From the NCBI RefSeq assembly GCF_002367995.1, contig NZ_AP018207.1:1488001-1552000 (forward strand): a stretch of DNA of 64,000 bases, read 5' to 3'. Below are positions 44,903-54,877 of this stretch, in pieces (position 1 is the first letter of the stretch; each line of letters opens with the position of its first letter). A program made the position numbers and the translations under genes. This DNA comes from Calothrix brevissima NIES-22 (GTDB lineage: Bacteria; Cyanobacteriota; Cyanobacteriia; Cyanobacteriales; Nostocaceae). The notes under the pieces were generated by a model. It made no database searches, was not told the origin of the DNA, and worked only from the letters and a program-made list of their open reading frames with translations.

Positions 44903-45487
44903 ATGCAGTATCCATTAGAACTGACTTTCAAATTATGGGCGTTAGCGCCACAAATATCCATTGCTGACAGTCAAGGTAATTTGGTTTTCTATGTCAAGCA
45001 GAAGCTTTTTAAGCTAAAGGAAGCAATTACGATTTTTGCTGACGCAGAACAAACTCGTCCGCTTTATTACATCAAAGCTGACCGAATTATCGATTTTTCG
45101 GCACGTTATAACTTTAGCGACAGCGAAGGTAGAGAAATTGGTGCTGTCAAACGGCGAGGATTGCGATCGCTCTGGCGCGCCCGATATGACATATTTGATG
45201 GTGAAACTAGCAATCTCACTATCCAAGAAAAAAACCCTTGGGTAAAAGTTGCTGATGCTTTATTTGCAGAGATACCAGTTGTGGGATTGTTTACTGGTTA
45301 TGTCTTCAACCCAGTTTATCTAGTTAGCCGCGCTGATGGTACGGTGGTGATGCGGTTAGAGAAAATTCCCTCGTTTCTCTCTAGAAGATTTACAATTAAA
45401 CAAGTCGATCAATTGAGCGATCGCGAACAGGAGCAAGTTTTGTTAAGCTTGATGATGATGCTGCTCCTAGAACGCAATCGTGGCTAG
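44903..45487 (+). CDS. LURP-one-related / Tubby-like family protein
   Basis: 194 residues. Pattern of short beta strands: LELTFKLWALAPQISIADSQ, GNLVFYVKQKLFKLKEAITI, FADAEQTRPLYYIKADRI, ARYNFSDSEGREIGAVKR, and RARYDIFDGE. This is the 12-strand barrel with central helix of LURP-one/scramblase-like proteins. A hydrophobic stretch (VADALFAEIPVVGLFTGYVF) corresponds to the buried helix or a membrane contact. Bacterial members have no established role; phospholipid or membrane interaction is inferred. Confidence 0.8.
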   Translation: MQYPLELTFKLWALAPQISIADSQGNLVFYVKQKLFKLKEAITIFADAEQTRPLYYIKADRIIDFSARYNFSDSEGREIGAVKRRGLRSLWRARYDIFDGETSNLTIQEKNPWVKVADALFAEIPVVGLFTGYVFNPVYLVSRADGTVVMRLEKIPSFLSRRFTIKQVDQLSDREQEQVLLSLMMMLLLERNRG

Positions 45488-45524
45488 TTACAGTTAGCCC
45501 ATATTAATAATTATCGCAGAGGCT

Positions 45525-45557
45525 AGATCCCCAACTGCTATCAGAAGTCGGGGATCT
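45525..45557. repeat. 33-bp palindromic repeat
   Basis: AGATCCCC at the left end pairs with GGGGATCT at the right end. A second 33-bp copy at 57779-57811 is fully complementary in its arms (AGATCCCCGACTTCT and AGAAGTCGGGGATCT). Here it lies between convergent genes and may act as terminator of one or both. Confidence 0.6.
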
Positions 45558-45569
45558 GAACAACAGCAT

Positions 45570-46649
45570 TTAATAACCATCCACAGACCAATGAGGAGGG
45601 TCATTACTCAACTTATACACCCCATAGGTACTACCAACAGTCCATAAATTGCGATTTAGGGCTGCATTATTTGGGTTTCCTACAGTTACCAATCGCCCAT
45701 TACCATCTCTAATGCTAATTGTGCCATTCCAGGTAACATTCCAATCAATTGCCTGTCTTTGAGTATGGCGCGAATTTAAAGCAACAGGATTACCACCAAT
45801 TCCATAAGCACCTACCATTTCCTGCGCAGCTTGCATTGAGCCTGCATTGGTGTAATGCTCCCATTCAATATTAACTCCTGCCATACTGGGGACAAATTTA
45901 GCTGAAATTTCTTGTCTATTGATTCGTGCTGCATAATGCATTAAATAAGCGCGTTCTTTCGGACGATGGGTAGCAGTAACAATTACTTGACATCCGGCAT
46001 CAATTAGTGCTTTTTGAAATGCTTCGACTCTTTGACGAAATGGTGACGCTAAATCAGCAATTAATCGACTGGTAGGAAAGTTATCAACCCAATGTGCGCC
46101 ACTTAAACAAAATCTTTGATTTTTGGCAAAACCATTTAAAATATCTAGGGCTGGTGTTAAATCTTGTCCGAGTTTTTGTTTAGTATTATTGCTTAAAGCC
46201 TCTTCAATTTCAGTCCGCCAGCGCACATCTCTTTTTTTATATGCTTCGGCTAAAGCTTTATTACTACTATTACCAAAATCTCCATCTGCTGTTAAAGGTG
46301 GATTTAATTCTCCAGTTTTATTGATACATGCTTGTAAATCTTTAACTTCTGCTTCCCCAAAACCCAGGTAACTTAGTAATGTGCTAGCCGAGAGATTAGG
46401 AATTTGCAAAATAAAACCCTGATTTAGGGCTAGAGAATAAGTCATATTTCCGACTATACCATCAGCAGTTAAGTTATTTCTTTGCTGATAGCTGCGAGTA
46501 GCTTGATCGGTTTGTTTACCAAAGTCCCCATCAACCACATCAATTGGAAATTGAGCATTTTTTAAAAAGCTTTGCCAACCTTGGACAATATCTCCTTTTG
46601 AGCCAAGTTTAATTACTGGTAATTTGAGAATACTGACATTAAAAGCCAT
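45570..46649 (-). CDS. Peptidoglycan-binding M15-like peptidase (endolysin-like)
   Basis: 359 residues, no signal peptide; ATG preceded by GAGGAG. PG_binding_1 domain at 13-75 (LGSKGDIVQGWQSFLKNAQF, DGDFGKQTDQATRSYQQRN, LTADGIVG), a second helical/PG-binding-like segment (100-165), and a C-terminal M15-like domain. The last has HRPKERAYLMHYAARIN, LNSRHTQRQAIDWNVTW (His and Asp zinc ligands) and PPHWSVDGY (third His). Predicted to cleave peptide cross-links in peptidoglycan. Without an export signal it resembles phage endolysins; it is followed on the same strand by no other gene and preceded by an amidase. Confidence 0.78.
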   Translation of the reverse strand: MAFNVSILKLPVIKLGSKGDIVQGWQSFLKNAQFPIDVVDGDFGKQTDQATRSYQQRNNLTADGIVGNMTYSLALNQGFILQIPNLSASTLLSYLGFGEAEVKDLQACINKTGELNPPLTADGDFGNSSNKALAEAYKKRDVRWRTEIEEALSNNTKQKLGQDLTPALDILNGFAKNQRFCLSGAHWVDNFPTSRLIADLASPFRQRVEAFQKALIDAGCQVIVTATHRPKERAYLMHYAARINRQEISAKFVPSMAGVNIEWEHYTNAGSMQAAQEMVGAYGIGGNPVALNSRHTQRQAIDWNVTWNGTISIRDGNGRLVTVGNPNNAALNRNLWTVGSTYGVYKLSNDPPHWSVDGY

Positions 46650-46863
46650 AATTTTCTCCTCATTAAAAATTATAGACTTCTTGCAAAAGCTTGATTTTTA
46701 GTAAGAGAGTCAGCATTTTGCTGAATTTTATCTGTTACTTCAGGTACTTTTGCAAGCCGTCTATGGATTGCTCAATAATGATTGCCTAAATTTTGATGCT
46801 TTCGCCAAATGACTAATGACTAATGACAGCCCTCATCAATTATCTTGAATCGCATCACTCTAA

Positions 46864-47802
46864 TTAAAGTAATTTCTGCCAAGAAGCAGGGCCGATAATT
46901 CCATCAGCAACTAAGCCATTTTGCTTTTGAAAGTTTTTGACTACTCCTTCTGTTTGCGGCCCGTAAACACCATCAACTTCAACACCTAAACGATATTGAA
47001 TGTAACGAATTACTGGCCCGCCAGCATGATTTGGGCGAATGATTCTTTTAGCTAAAATTACATTAATTGCATTCCATGTAGCTTGATCGGCATTTCCTGT
47101 TTCGGTGATACCAATTATTTTTTGGAATTTGGCAACAGCAGAACTTGTAGCACTTCCTGCTAGTCCATCTTCTACTAAAGGTTTACCATTTTTATCGGTA
47201 ATTTTTAGTTGATTTAAGGTTTTTTGTAATCGCAAAACTGTGGCATCTGCATTCTGTTCTTCATCGGGTACAGGGTTGACAGGTGTAGTTGGTAATTTAC
47301 CTGTTAAGCCTTGAACAATCGCATTAGCTATTGCTTCTGGATTATATAGATTCATATCTTTTTGCGAATCAAGAAAGCAACCTTCTACAAGGATTGCCGG
47401 CATATTTGTATTTCTGAGGACATATAAATGAGAACCACTCTTCACACCACGATTAAAAAATCCTAATTTGACAAATTCATCTAATACTGGCTTGGCAATT
47501 TTGCGGCTGGTTTCGCCACCTGCAAATACTTCTGTACCGTTTGCTTGTCCGTTAAAGGAATTAAAATGAATCGAGACATATATATCAACTTTATTGGAAT
47601 TTGCTTTGTCGCATCTTTTCGCCAGTGATTCTCTTACTGAACCGGCGCTGTTTGGTTTACATGGTATGACTTGATGCCCTAAAGCTTGCAGCTTAGATAT
47701 GACTCTAGTCCCCACATCTAAGGTTAAATTATCTTCAAATCTAATACCGCTAGCTCCAGTATCAGGGGGGCAATTATGTCCAATATCAACACCAAATTTC
47801 AT
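46864..47802 (-). CDS. N-acetylmuramoyl-L-alanine amidase with peptidoglycan-binding domains
   Basis: 312 residues, no signal peptide; ATG preceded by GGAGGAG. Amidase_3 domain 1-170: DIGHNCPPDTGASG with zinc His9, RFEDNLTLDV with Glu, VDIYVSIHFNSF with the second zinc His, and AILVEGCFLDS with the catalytic Glu. Then two PG_binding_1 domains (about 188-245 and 255-312; VDGVYGPQTEGVVKNFQK, LVADGIIGPASW). It cuts the MurNAc-L-Ala bond. Located 214 bp upstream of the M15-like gene on the same strand; both together cover two different bonds in the cell wall. Confidence 0.88.
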   Translation of the reverse strand: MKFGVDIGHNCPPDTGASGIRFEDNLTLDVGTRVISKLQALGHQVIPCKPNSAGSVRESLAKRCDKANSNKVDIYVSIHFNSFNGQANGTEVFAGGETSRKIAKPVLDEFVKLGFFNRGVKSGSHLYVLRNTNMPAILVEGCFLDSQKDMNLYNPEAIANAIVQGLTGKLPTTPVNPVPDEEQNADATVLRLQKTLNQLKITDKNGKPLVEDGLAGSATSSAVAKFQKIIGITETGNADQATWNAINVILAKRIIRPNHAGGPVIRYIQYRLGVEVDGVYGPQTEGVVKNFQKQNGLVADGIIGPASWQKLL

Positions 47803-48439
47803 TTTTATCTCCTCCGCTTATTTTCATATTAGTTTAAATTTTTAACATGTTTTGATAACTCTCTTTTATTTTTTTAATAAAAGAAAAATAAATTTCCCAT
47901 GTTAAAAGTTATCATAACTAGTACCTCTGTGGGAAAGTTAAAAGTCAAAAGTCAAAATGATTGTATTCATAGCTCTAACATCCTGCTGTACTAGAAAGAA
48001 TACATAACATAAATATTGTGCAAGTTGATCTGACAAAAGTCATAAGATAAATCGCGATCGCCCAAACTGCACAAAATATTTTTTAACTACAAACTACAGA
48101 AAATAAATTCCTGGATTTTAACAAAACTTTTTTTCGCTTAACATATATGGCATATAAATTTATTACATAATCACTTATGTGATAAATTACACAAGTGTGT
48201 TGACAAGTATTTCTTCCCAGTCAACCGTCAACCGTCAACAAACCTAGTGAAGGGAGGTAATACTACTGAGAAAGCCGTGAAGACCGATCCAGCCATTTAC
48301 CATGCTCTTCTTACAATGATTCTATAAGAATTAATTTGATTTTCTTATCCACAACCACTTGGCGAGAACGGATTTACCGTTGAGCGAGTGTGAGTTATCT
48401 TTATCCTCTCTGTGTCTGGAGTGGTTTCTCCACAAGCCT
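47803..48439. other. Divergent gap upstream of clpB
   Basis: 637 bp. Contents: an AAAAGTC heptamer pair (47938-47958), a HIP1 site near 48055, and a short GTCAACC repeat (48220-48240). The CIRCE heat-shock element (TTAGCACTC with inverted GAGTGCTAA) is not present. A frame in phase with clpB is open from 48359 but begins with TTG and lacks family similarity. Confidence 0.45.
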
Positions 48440-51058
48440 ATGCAACCCACTAATCCAAACCAATTTACAGAAAAAGCCTGGGAAGCGATCGCCCATACCC
48501 CGGATATTGTGAAACAATATCAGCAACAACAAATTGAAAGCGAACACCTGATGAAGGCGCTGCTGGAACAAGAAGGTCTAGCAAGCGGGATTTTAACCAA
48601 AGCGGGTGTGAATTTACAAAAAATCCGCGATCGCGCCGAACAATTTATTCAGCGTCAGCCTAAGGTATCCGGTAGCAGTACTTCTGTTTACTTAGGACGT
48701 AGCTTGGATACTTTATTAGACAGGGCGGACGCTTATCGCAAAGAATTTAAGGACGAATATATTTCTATTGAGCATTTATTGCTGGCTTATGCCAAGGATG
48801 ACCGCTTTGGCAAAGGTTTATTGCAAGAATTTGGTTTAGATGAAAGCAAACTAAAAAATATTATTAAACAAATTCGGGGGAGCCAGACAGTGACCGACCA
48901 AAATCCAGAAGGTAAATACCAATCCCTGGAAAAATACGGGCGTGACCTCACAGAAGCAGCACGTAAAGGTCAACTCGATCCGGTGATTGGGCGCGATGAT
49001 GAAATTCGCCGTACAATTCAAATTCTTTCGCGCCGCACCAAGAATAACCCCGTGTTGATTGGCGAACCTGGTGTTGGTAAAACTGCGATCGCGGAAGGAC
49101 TCGCCCAGCGCATTGTCGCTGGTGATGTTCCTCAATCCCTCAAAGACCGCAAGCTGATCGCTTTAGATATGGGTGCTTTGATTGCTGGGGCGAAATTCCG
49201 AGGAGAATTTGAAGAAAGGCTCAAAGCAGTATTAAAAGAAGTGACCGAATCTGGCGGCAATATAGTTCTATTTATTGATGAAATTCATACTGTAGTTGGT
49301 GCTGGTGCAACCCAAGGCGCAATGGATGCGGGGAATTTATTAAAACCCATGCTAGCTAGAGGCGAGTTGCGCTGTATTGGGGCGACAACTTTAGATGAAT
49401 ATCGCAAATATATTGAGAAAGACGCCGCTTTAGAAAGACGCTTCCAGCAAGTTTATGTGGATCAGCCCAGCGTCGAAGATACTATCTCTATTTTGCGGGG
49501 GTTGAAAGAACGCTATGAAGTACACCACGGGGTGAAGATTTCCGACAGTTCCTTAGTAGCTGCGGCGACATTATCGAGTCGTTATATTAGCGATCGCTTT
49601 TTACCAGATAAAGCCATTGACTTAGTAGACGAAGCCGCCGCTAGGCTAAAAATGGAAATTACTTCTAAGCCAGAAGAACTGGACGAAATCGACCGCAAGA
49701 TTCTGCAACTGGAAATGGAAAAGCTATCTTTGCAAAAAGAAAGCGATTTAGCTTCTCGCGAACGGTTGGAAAGATTAGAGAAGGAACTTGCAGATCTCAA
49801 GGAAGAACAAAGAACCCTGAATGCACAATGGCAATCGGAAAAGGATGTCATTACCAAAATTCAGGCGGTAAAAGAAGAAATTGACCGCGTTAACCTAGAA
49901 ATTCAGCAAGCAGAACGAAATTACGACCTCAATCGCGCTGCTGAGTTAAAATACGGCAAGTTAACCGATTTACATCGGAGATTAGAAGCGGCGGAAACTG
50001 AACTAACACAAACTCAAGGTACGGGTAAATCTCTGCTGCGGGAAGAAGTTACCGAAGCCGATATCGCGGAAATTATTTCTAAATGGACAGGAATTCCCAT
50101 CAGTAAATTGGTGGAATCAGAAAAAGAAAAACTGCTGCATTTAGAAGATGAACTGCACCACCGGGTAATTGGACAAGATGAAGCCGTTACAGCTGTAGCC
50201 GATGCAATTCAGCGATCGCGCGCTGGGTTAGCCGATCCTAACCGTCCAATTGCTAGCTTTATCTTCCTTGGCCCCACAGGTGTGGGTAAAACCGAGTTAG
50301 CCAAAGCTTTAGCAGCGTATATGTTCGACACCGAAGAAGCTTTGGTACGCATTGACATGTCGGAATACATGGAGAAGCACACAGTTTCTCGCTTAATTGG
50401 TGCGCCTCCCGGATATGTGGGTTACGAAGAAGGAGGACAACTCACCGAAGCTATTCGCCGTCGTCCTTATGCAGTGATTCTCTTTGACGAAATTGAAAAA
50501 GCACATCCCGACGTATTTAACGTCTTCTTGCAAATTCTCGATGATGGTCGCGTCACCGATGCTCAAGGTCATACGGTAGACTTCAAAAATGCGATTATTA
50601 TCATGACCAGTAACATCGGTTCTCAATATATTCTCGATGTCGCTGGGGATGACATGCGCTATGACGAAATGCGCCATCGGGTATTGGAAGCGATGCGTAA
50701 TAGCTTCCGTCCAGAATTTCTCAACCGGATTGACGAATTTATTATCTTCCACAGCTTGCAGAAACGCGAACTCCGGCAGATTGTCATGCTACAAGCCGAT
50801 AGATTGCGCCAAAGATTGAGCGATCGCAAAATGTCTCTGCGACTCTCGGATGCTGCTCTTGACTTTTTAGCCGAAGTCGGTTACGACCCTGTTTTTGGTG
50901 CCCGTCCCTTAAAACGAGCAATTCAACGGGAGTTAGAAACTCAAATTGCCAAAGCTATTTTGCGTGGCGAATTCCATGATGGTGATTCTATCTTTGTCGA
51001 TGTGCAAAATGAACGCCTATCTTTCAGCCGTTTACCTGTGGAGATTTTTACTAGTTAA
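48440..51058 (+). CDS. clpB: ATP-dependent disaggregase ClpB
   Basis: 872 residues from ATG 48440, where the typical opening [20 protein letters not shown] begins. ClpN repeats 1-145; NBD1 with Walker A GEPGVGKT and Walker B LFIDEIH; coiled-coil M-domain about 400-525 (heptads such as [19 protein letters not shown]); NBD2 with [18 protein letters not shown] and the sensor-2 [12 protein letters not shown]. Hexameric chaperone that resolubilises aggregated proteins with the Hsp70 system; it lacks the ClpP-binding IGF loop, as usual for ClpB. Nostocales carry more than one clpB, and which paralogue this is cannot be decided here. Confidence 0.96.
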   Translation: MQPTNPNQFTEKAWEAIAHTPDIVKQYQQQQIESEHLMKALLEQEGLASGILTKAGVNLQKIRDRAEQFIQRQPKVSGSSTSVYLGRSLDTLLDRADAYRKEFKDEYISIEHLLLAYAKDDRFGKGLLQEFGLDESKLKNIIKQIRGSQTVTDQNPEGKYQSLEKYGRDLTEAARKGQLDPVIGRDDEIRRTIQILSRRTKNNPVLIGEPGVGKTAIAEGLAQRIVAGDVPQSLKDRKLIALDMGALIAGAKFRGEFEERLKAVLKEVTESGGNIVLFIDEIHTVVGAGATQGAMDAGNLLKPMLARGELRCIGATTLDEYRKYIEKDAALERRFQQVYVDQPSVEDTISILRGLKERYEVHHGVKISDSSLVAAATLSSRYISDRFLPDKAIDLVDEAAARLKMEITSKPEELDEIDRKILQLEMEKLSLQKESDLASRERLERLEKELADLKEEQRTLNAQWQSEKDVITKIQAVKEEIDRVNLEIQQAERNYDLNRAAELKYGKLTDLHRRLEAAETELTQTQGTGKSLLREEVTEADIAEIISKWTGIPISKLVESEKEKLLHLEDELHHRVIGQDEAVTAVADAIQRSRAGLADPNRPIASFIFLGPTGVGKTELAKALAAYMFDTEEALVRIDMSEYMEKHTVSRLIGAPPGYVGYEEGGQLTEAIRRRPYAVILFDEIEKAHPDVFNVFLQILDDGRVTDAQGHTVDFKNAIIIMTSNIGSQYILDVAGDDMRYDEMRHRVLEAMRNSFRPEFLNRIDEFIIFHSLQKRELRQIVMLQADRLRQRLSDRKMSLRLSDAALDFLAEVGYDPVFGARPLKRAIQRELETQIAKAILRGEFHDGDSIFVDVQNERLSFSRLPVEIFTS

Positions 51059-51550
51059 TTGCGATAGTCTCACGCAAAGACGCTCTTGAGTTTGCGTCTT
51101 TGCGTTCTTTACATGAACAGGATAGTTCTTGGGATGAGATCAAATGAGTCGCCGATGGGTCAAACCTTGATCGCCAAAGACCGCAAACGGTATAATGCGG
51201 AGTGCGTCGGTATTATCATGCCCTCTAGAATATAGTGATGTGCCGCAAACACTGTTTAAAATAAAGTCAAGCCTACAGAAGTACAGTTAAACCTTGCCCA
51301 ATCCGACAATTTTTTGGACAGAATGCGCGAAGGGGTAGGTGTAAAATTTGAAGTTACCAGGAAAATCGCTGAAACTCTTTCTCTGTAGGTCTTTTAACTG
51401 CTAATTGTTTCCTATGCACCCGCGTGCCTTATACAGACTGGCTTTCAGCTTTTTTAGCTTTGCTTTTTTTCTATCGCGTATGTTATGATTACTCCATCCG
51501 CGCAACCGAACCTTGAAAACTGCATATCAGTTAACTTTGCAGCTTCCGCA
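51059..51550 (+). promoter_or_regulatory. Putative CRISPR leader region
   Basis: 492 bp between clpB and the first CRISPR repeat. A tail-to-tail TTGCGTCTTTGCGTTCT repeat follows clpB. The last ~100 bp are AT-rich with TTTTTTCTATCGCGTATG and end in CGAACCTTGAAAACTGCATA before TTAACTTTGCAGC. It is taken as the leader because the array's degenerate repeats are at the opposite end. No protein-coding frame of note. Confidence 0.5.
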
Positions 51551-54500
51551 GTTGAAATTTCACTTACTCCCTATTAGGGATTGAAACTCGCCAATCTCAC
51601 CCGATAACCTACTAATTGATTGGTTGAAATTTCACTTACTCCCTATTAGGGATTGAAACATTTAACAGAACTGCCATTAAAATACTGGGTTTCGTTGAAA
51701 TTTCACTTACTCCCTATTAGGGATTGAAACAGGCAAAGCTTTTCCCCAAACGGATTTATCATTTTTGTTGAAATTTCACTTACTCCCTATTAGGGATTGA
51801 AACATTACCAAGTGAGATAAGAAAGCGTGCATGAAATGTTTTAATGTTGAAATTTCACTTACTCCCTATTAGGGATTGAAACGAGTATCTGTAATCCAGT
51901 TCTAGCAAGGTTTAGAGTTGAAATTTCACTTACTCCCTATTAGGGATTGAAACTTGGTTTTTAGGCGTGGGTGATGTGGCATCTGATGTTGGGTTGAAAT
52001 TTCACTTACTCCCTATTAGGGATTGAAACTTGGACAGAAGGCGATCGCTCATTTACTAGGTGGTGGTTGAAATTTCACTTACTCCCTATTAGGGATTGAA
52101 ACCGCCAAGGCTTTACGCGCTAGCCCACGGCGCTCAACGTTGAAATTTCACTTACTCCCTATTAGGGATTGAAACAGAAGAATTCATCATTATGCCAGTG
52201 TATGAAAGGTTGAAATTTCACTTACTCCCTATTAGGGATTGAAACTGAGAATGCTGCTATTGCTGTTTGGCAATACACGGGAGTTGAAATTTCACTTACT
52301 CCCTATTAGGGATTGAAACATTATCGAAGCACAAATAAAAAGTTCTACCCAGTTTGTTGAAATTTCACTTACTCCCTATTAGGGATTGAAACATGAAGAC
52401 CTTTTGTAAAATGTCCTCATATATATTGGTTGAAATTTCACTTACTCCCTATTAGGGATTGAAACTCACCATTGCTTAGCGATTTCCTCGTGGAATACTT
52501 ACGTTGAAATTTCACTTACTCCCTATTAGGGATTGAAACCATTGAGACGTAGAAAACTCCTGAACCCCCACAAGTTGAAATTTCACTTACTCCCTATTAG
52601 GGATTGAAACAATTTAAAACTCTACTCAAAGTGTTGCAAATTAGTGCAGTTGAAATTTCACTTACTCCCTATTAGGGATTGAAACTATCTTTTAACGGAC
52701 TATCCGATTGACCTACCAATGTTGAAATTTCACTTACTCCCTATTAGGGATTGAAACGAGAGAACGGCAATGATTAAATGGAAATTGAATGAGTTGAAAT
52801 TTCACTTACTCCCTATTAGGGATTGAAACCAATTGGGATTAGGAAATGTCGAGAGATTGGGTCTATGTTGAAATTTCACTTACTCCCTATTAGGGATTGA
52901 AACAATAATTCCGCGCTCAGTACGATAAACACGGTTGTTGAAATTTCACTTACTCCCTATTAGGGATTGAAACCATGAATAGTACGGATACACCCCCGCA
53001 ATGATTCGTTGAAATTTCACTTACTCCCTATTAGGGATTGAAACAATGAATCCTCATGAATTCCTTGAAGACTTGATTTGTTGAAATTTCACTTACTCCC
53101 TATTAGGGATTGAAACAGAGATCAGCTAGTAGCCCAACAGGCGATCGCGTTGAAATTTCACTTACTCCCTATTAGGGATTGAAACGTATTCATCAAGCAC
53201 CTCATCCATCCAAGTGCAAATGTTGAAATTTCACTTACTCCCTATTAGGGATTGAAACAGGTGCAATTTCTAGTAATAGTTGGCGATATGCGTTGAAATT
53301 TCACTTACTCCCTATTAGGGATTGAAACCTGATGATGCGAGTGAATCTCCTTGTAAGGTTCGATGTTGAAATTTCACTTACTCCCTATTAGGGATTGAAA
53401 CATGTATAACCATGTCTGTATTTAAATAAACAACAAAGTTGAAATTTCACTTACTCCCTATTAGGGATTGAAACAAGCATCCAAACGGCTTGATGGGGGC
53501 GGTACTTTCAGGTTGAAATTTCACTTACTCCCTATTAGGGATTGAAACCCAATCAATGTACAAACTCTTGAAATTGATTGGAAGTTGAAATTTCACTTAC
53601 TCCCTATTAGGGATTGAAACATTCTGATGCAATCAGTGAGATTTACTAATGCGAGTTGAAATTTCACTTACTCCCTATTAGGGATTGAAACAAAATATGA
53701 GCGCTTCTAGCACAATTTCAAATGTTGAAATTTCACTTACTCCCTATTAGGGATTGAAACGCGATCGCACTCCAAGCCCAAAGCGATCGCACCCACTGGG
53801 AGTTGAAATTTCACTTACTCCCTATTAGGGATTGAAACGCCAGATAAATTATGCCTACTTCTTTATATGAAGTTGAAATTTCACTTACTCCCTATTAGGG
53901 ATTGAAACGGCGAATCTGCTACTACATTACTTTGAGTCGGTAGTTGAAATTTCACTTACTCCCTATTAGGGATTGAAACTCTGCCAAATTGCCCCAAACG
54001 CACCAAAACAAAGCAGCGTTGAAATTTCACTTACTCCCTATTAGGGATTGAAACATCCATTGGTAGTCTGTCGTAGGGCGTTCTAAAGTTGAAATTTCAC
54101 TTACTCCCTATTAGGGATTGAAACGTATTTCTTGCTGAAATCACCTTGCTTTTAAGTTGAAATTTCACTTACTCCCTATTAGGGATTGAAACCACGAGTT
54201 GCAGAAAGTAAAAGCCTTATCCCTGATGTGGTTGAAATTTCACTTACTCCCTATTAGGGATTGAAACTGCGTAGCGCTGCTTCTAATTCACGGACTGCGG
54301 TTGAAATTTCACTTACTCCCTATTAGGGATTGAAACCAGCACCTTCCCCAATGGGGCAAACGATGATATGTGTTGAAATTTCACTTACTCCCTATTAGGG
54401 ATTGAAACAGCGAAATTAAATTCTTTGCCCAAGCCCAAAAATCAGAGTTGAAATTTCACTTACTCCCTATTAGGGATTGAAACAAAAGTAACGCTTCCAC

Positions 54501-54777
54501 CACCTTGGGTTCTGCTGCGGGAAGTTGAAATTTCACTTACTCCCTATTAGGGATTGAAACTAAGTTAGGTTGCCAGGGGAACCGGTTTTAGTTGGTTGAA
54601 ATTTCACTTACTCCCTATTAGGGATTGAAACTCACTCTCATTATCAATAACCGCTTCTTGCAGTATGAGTTGAAATTTCACTTACTCCCTATTAGGGATT
54701 CAAACGATGAGAGTAGCGCCGGACTTGAGAGTGTACTTCTGTTGAAATTTCACTTAATCCCTATTAGGGATTGAAAC
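51551..54777 (+). CRISPR. CRISPR array, 45 repeats of 37 bp, 44 spacers
   Basis: The repeat begins GTTGAAATTTCACTTACTCC and ends CTATTAGGGATTGAAAC, with a small palindrome CCCTA-T-TAGGG. Counting every unit gives 45 repeats (first 51551-51587, last 54741-54777) and 44 spacers of 31-42 bp, mostly 33-38. All repeats I read are identical except the last two: GGATTCAAAC at 54696-54705 and CACTTAATCC at 54751-54760. Degeneration at the right end places the leader on the left, and crRNAs would carry the ATTGAAAC 5' tag seen in cyanobacterial type I-D and III systems. No cas gene is in the window, so the type is not determined. Spacers are all different by eye. Confidence 0.98.
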
Positions 54778-54877
54778 ACTTAGGAGTGGCACAGTAAATA
54801 AAAATTCAGCTTGTCAACAGTTAATAACCAAAGTTAAATACTATGGACTATTGACTATGGACTGTTGACTAAAATTT

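Noticed and set aside
45570-47802. Prophage region
   Set aside because: Only two lysin-like genes; no terminase, capsid, tail, integrase or holin genes next to them.
47803-48439. CIRCE heat-shock operator upstream of clpB
   Set aside because: Searched for TTAGCACTC and GAGTGCTAA; neither is present.
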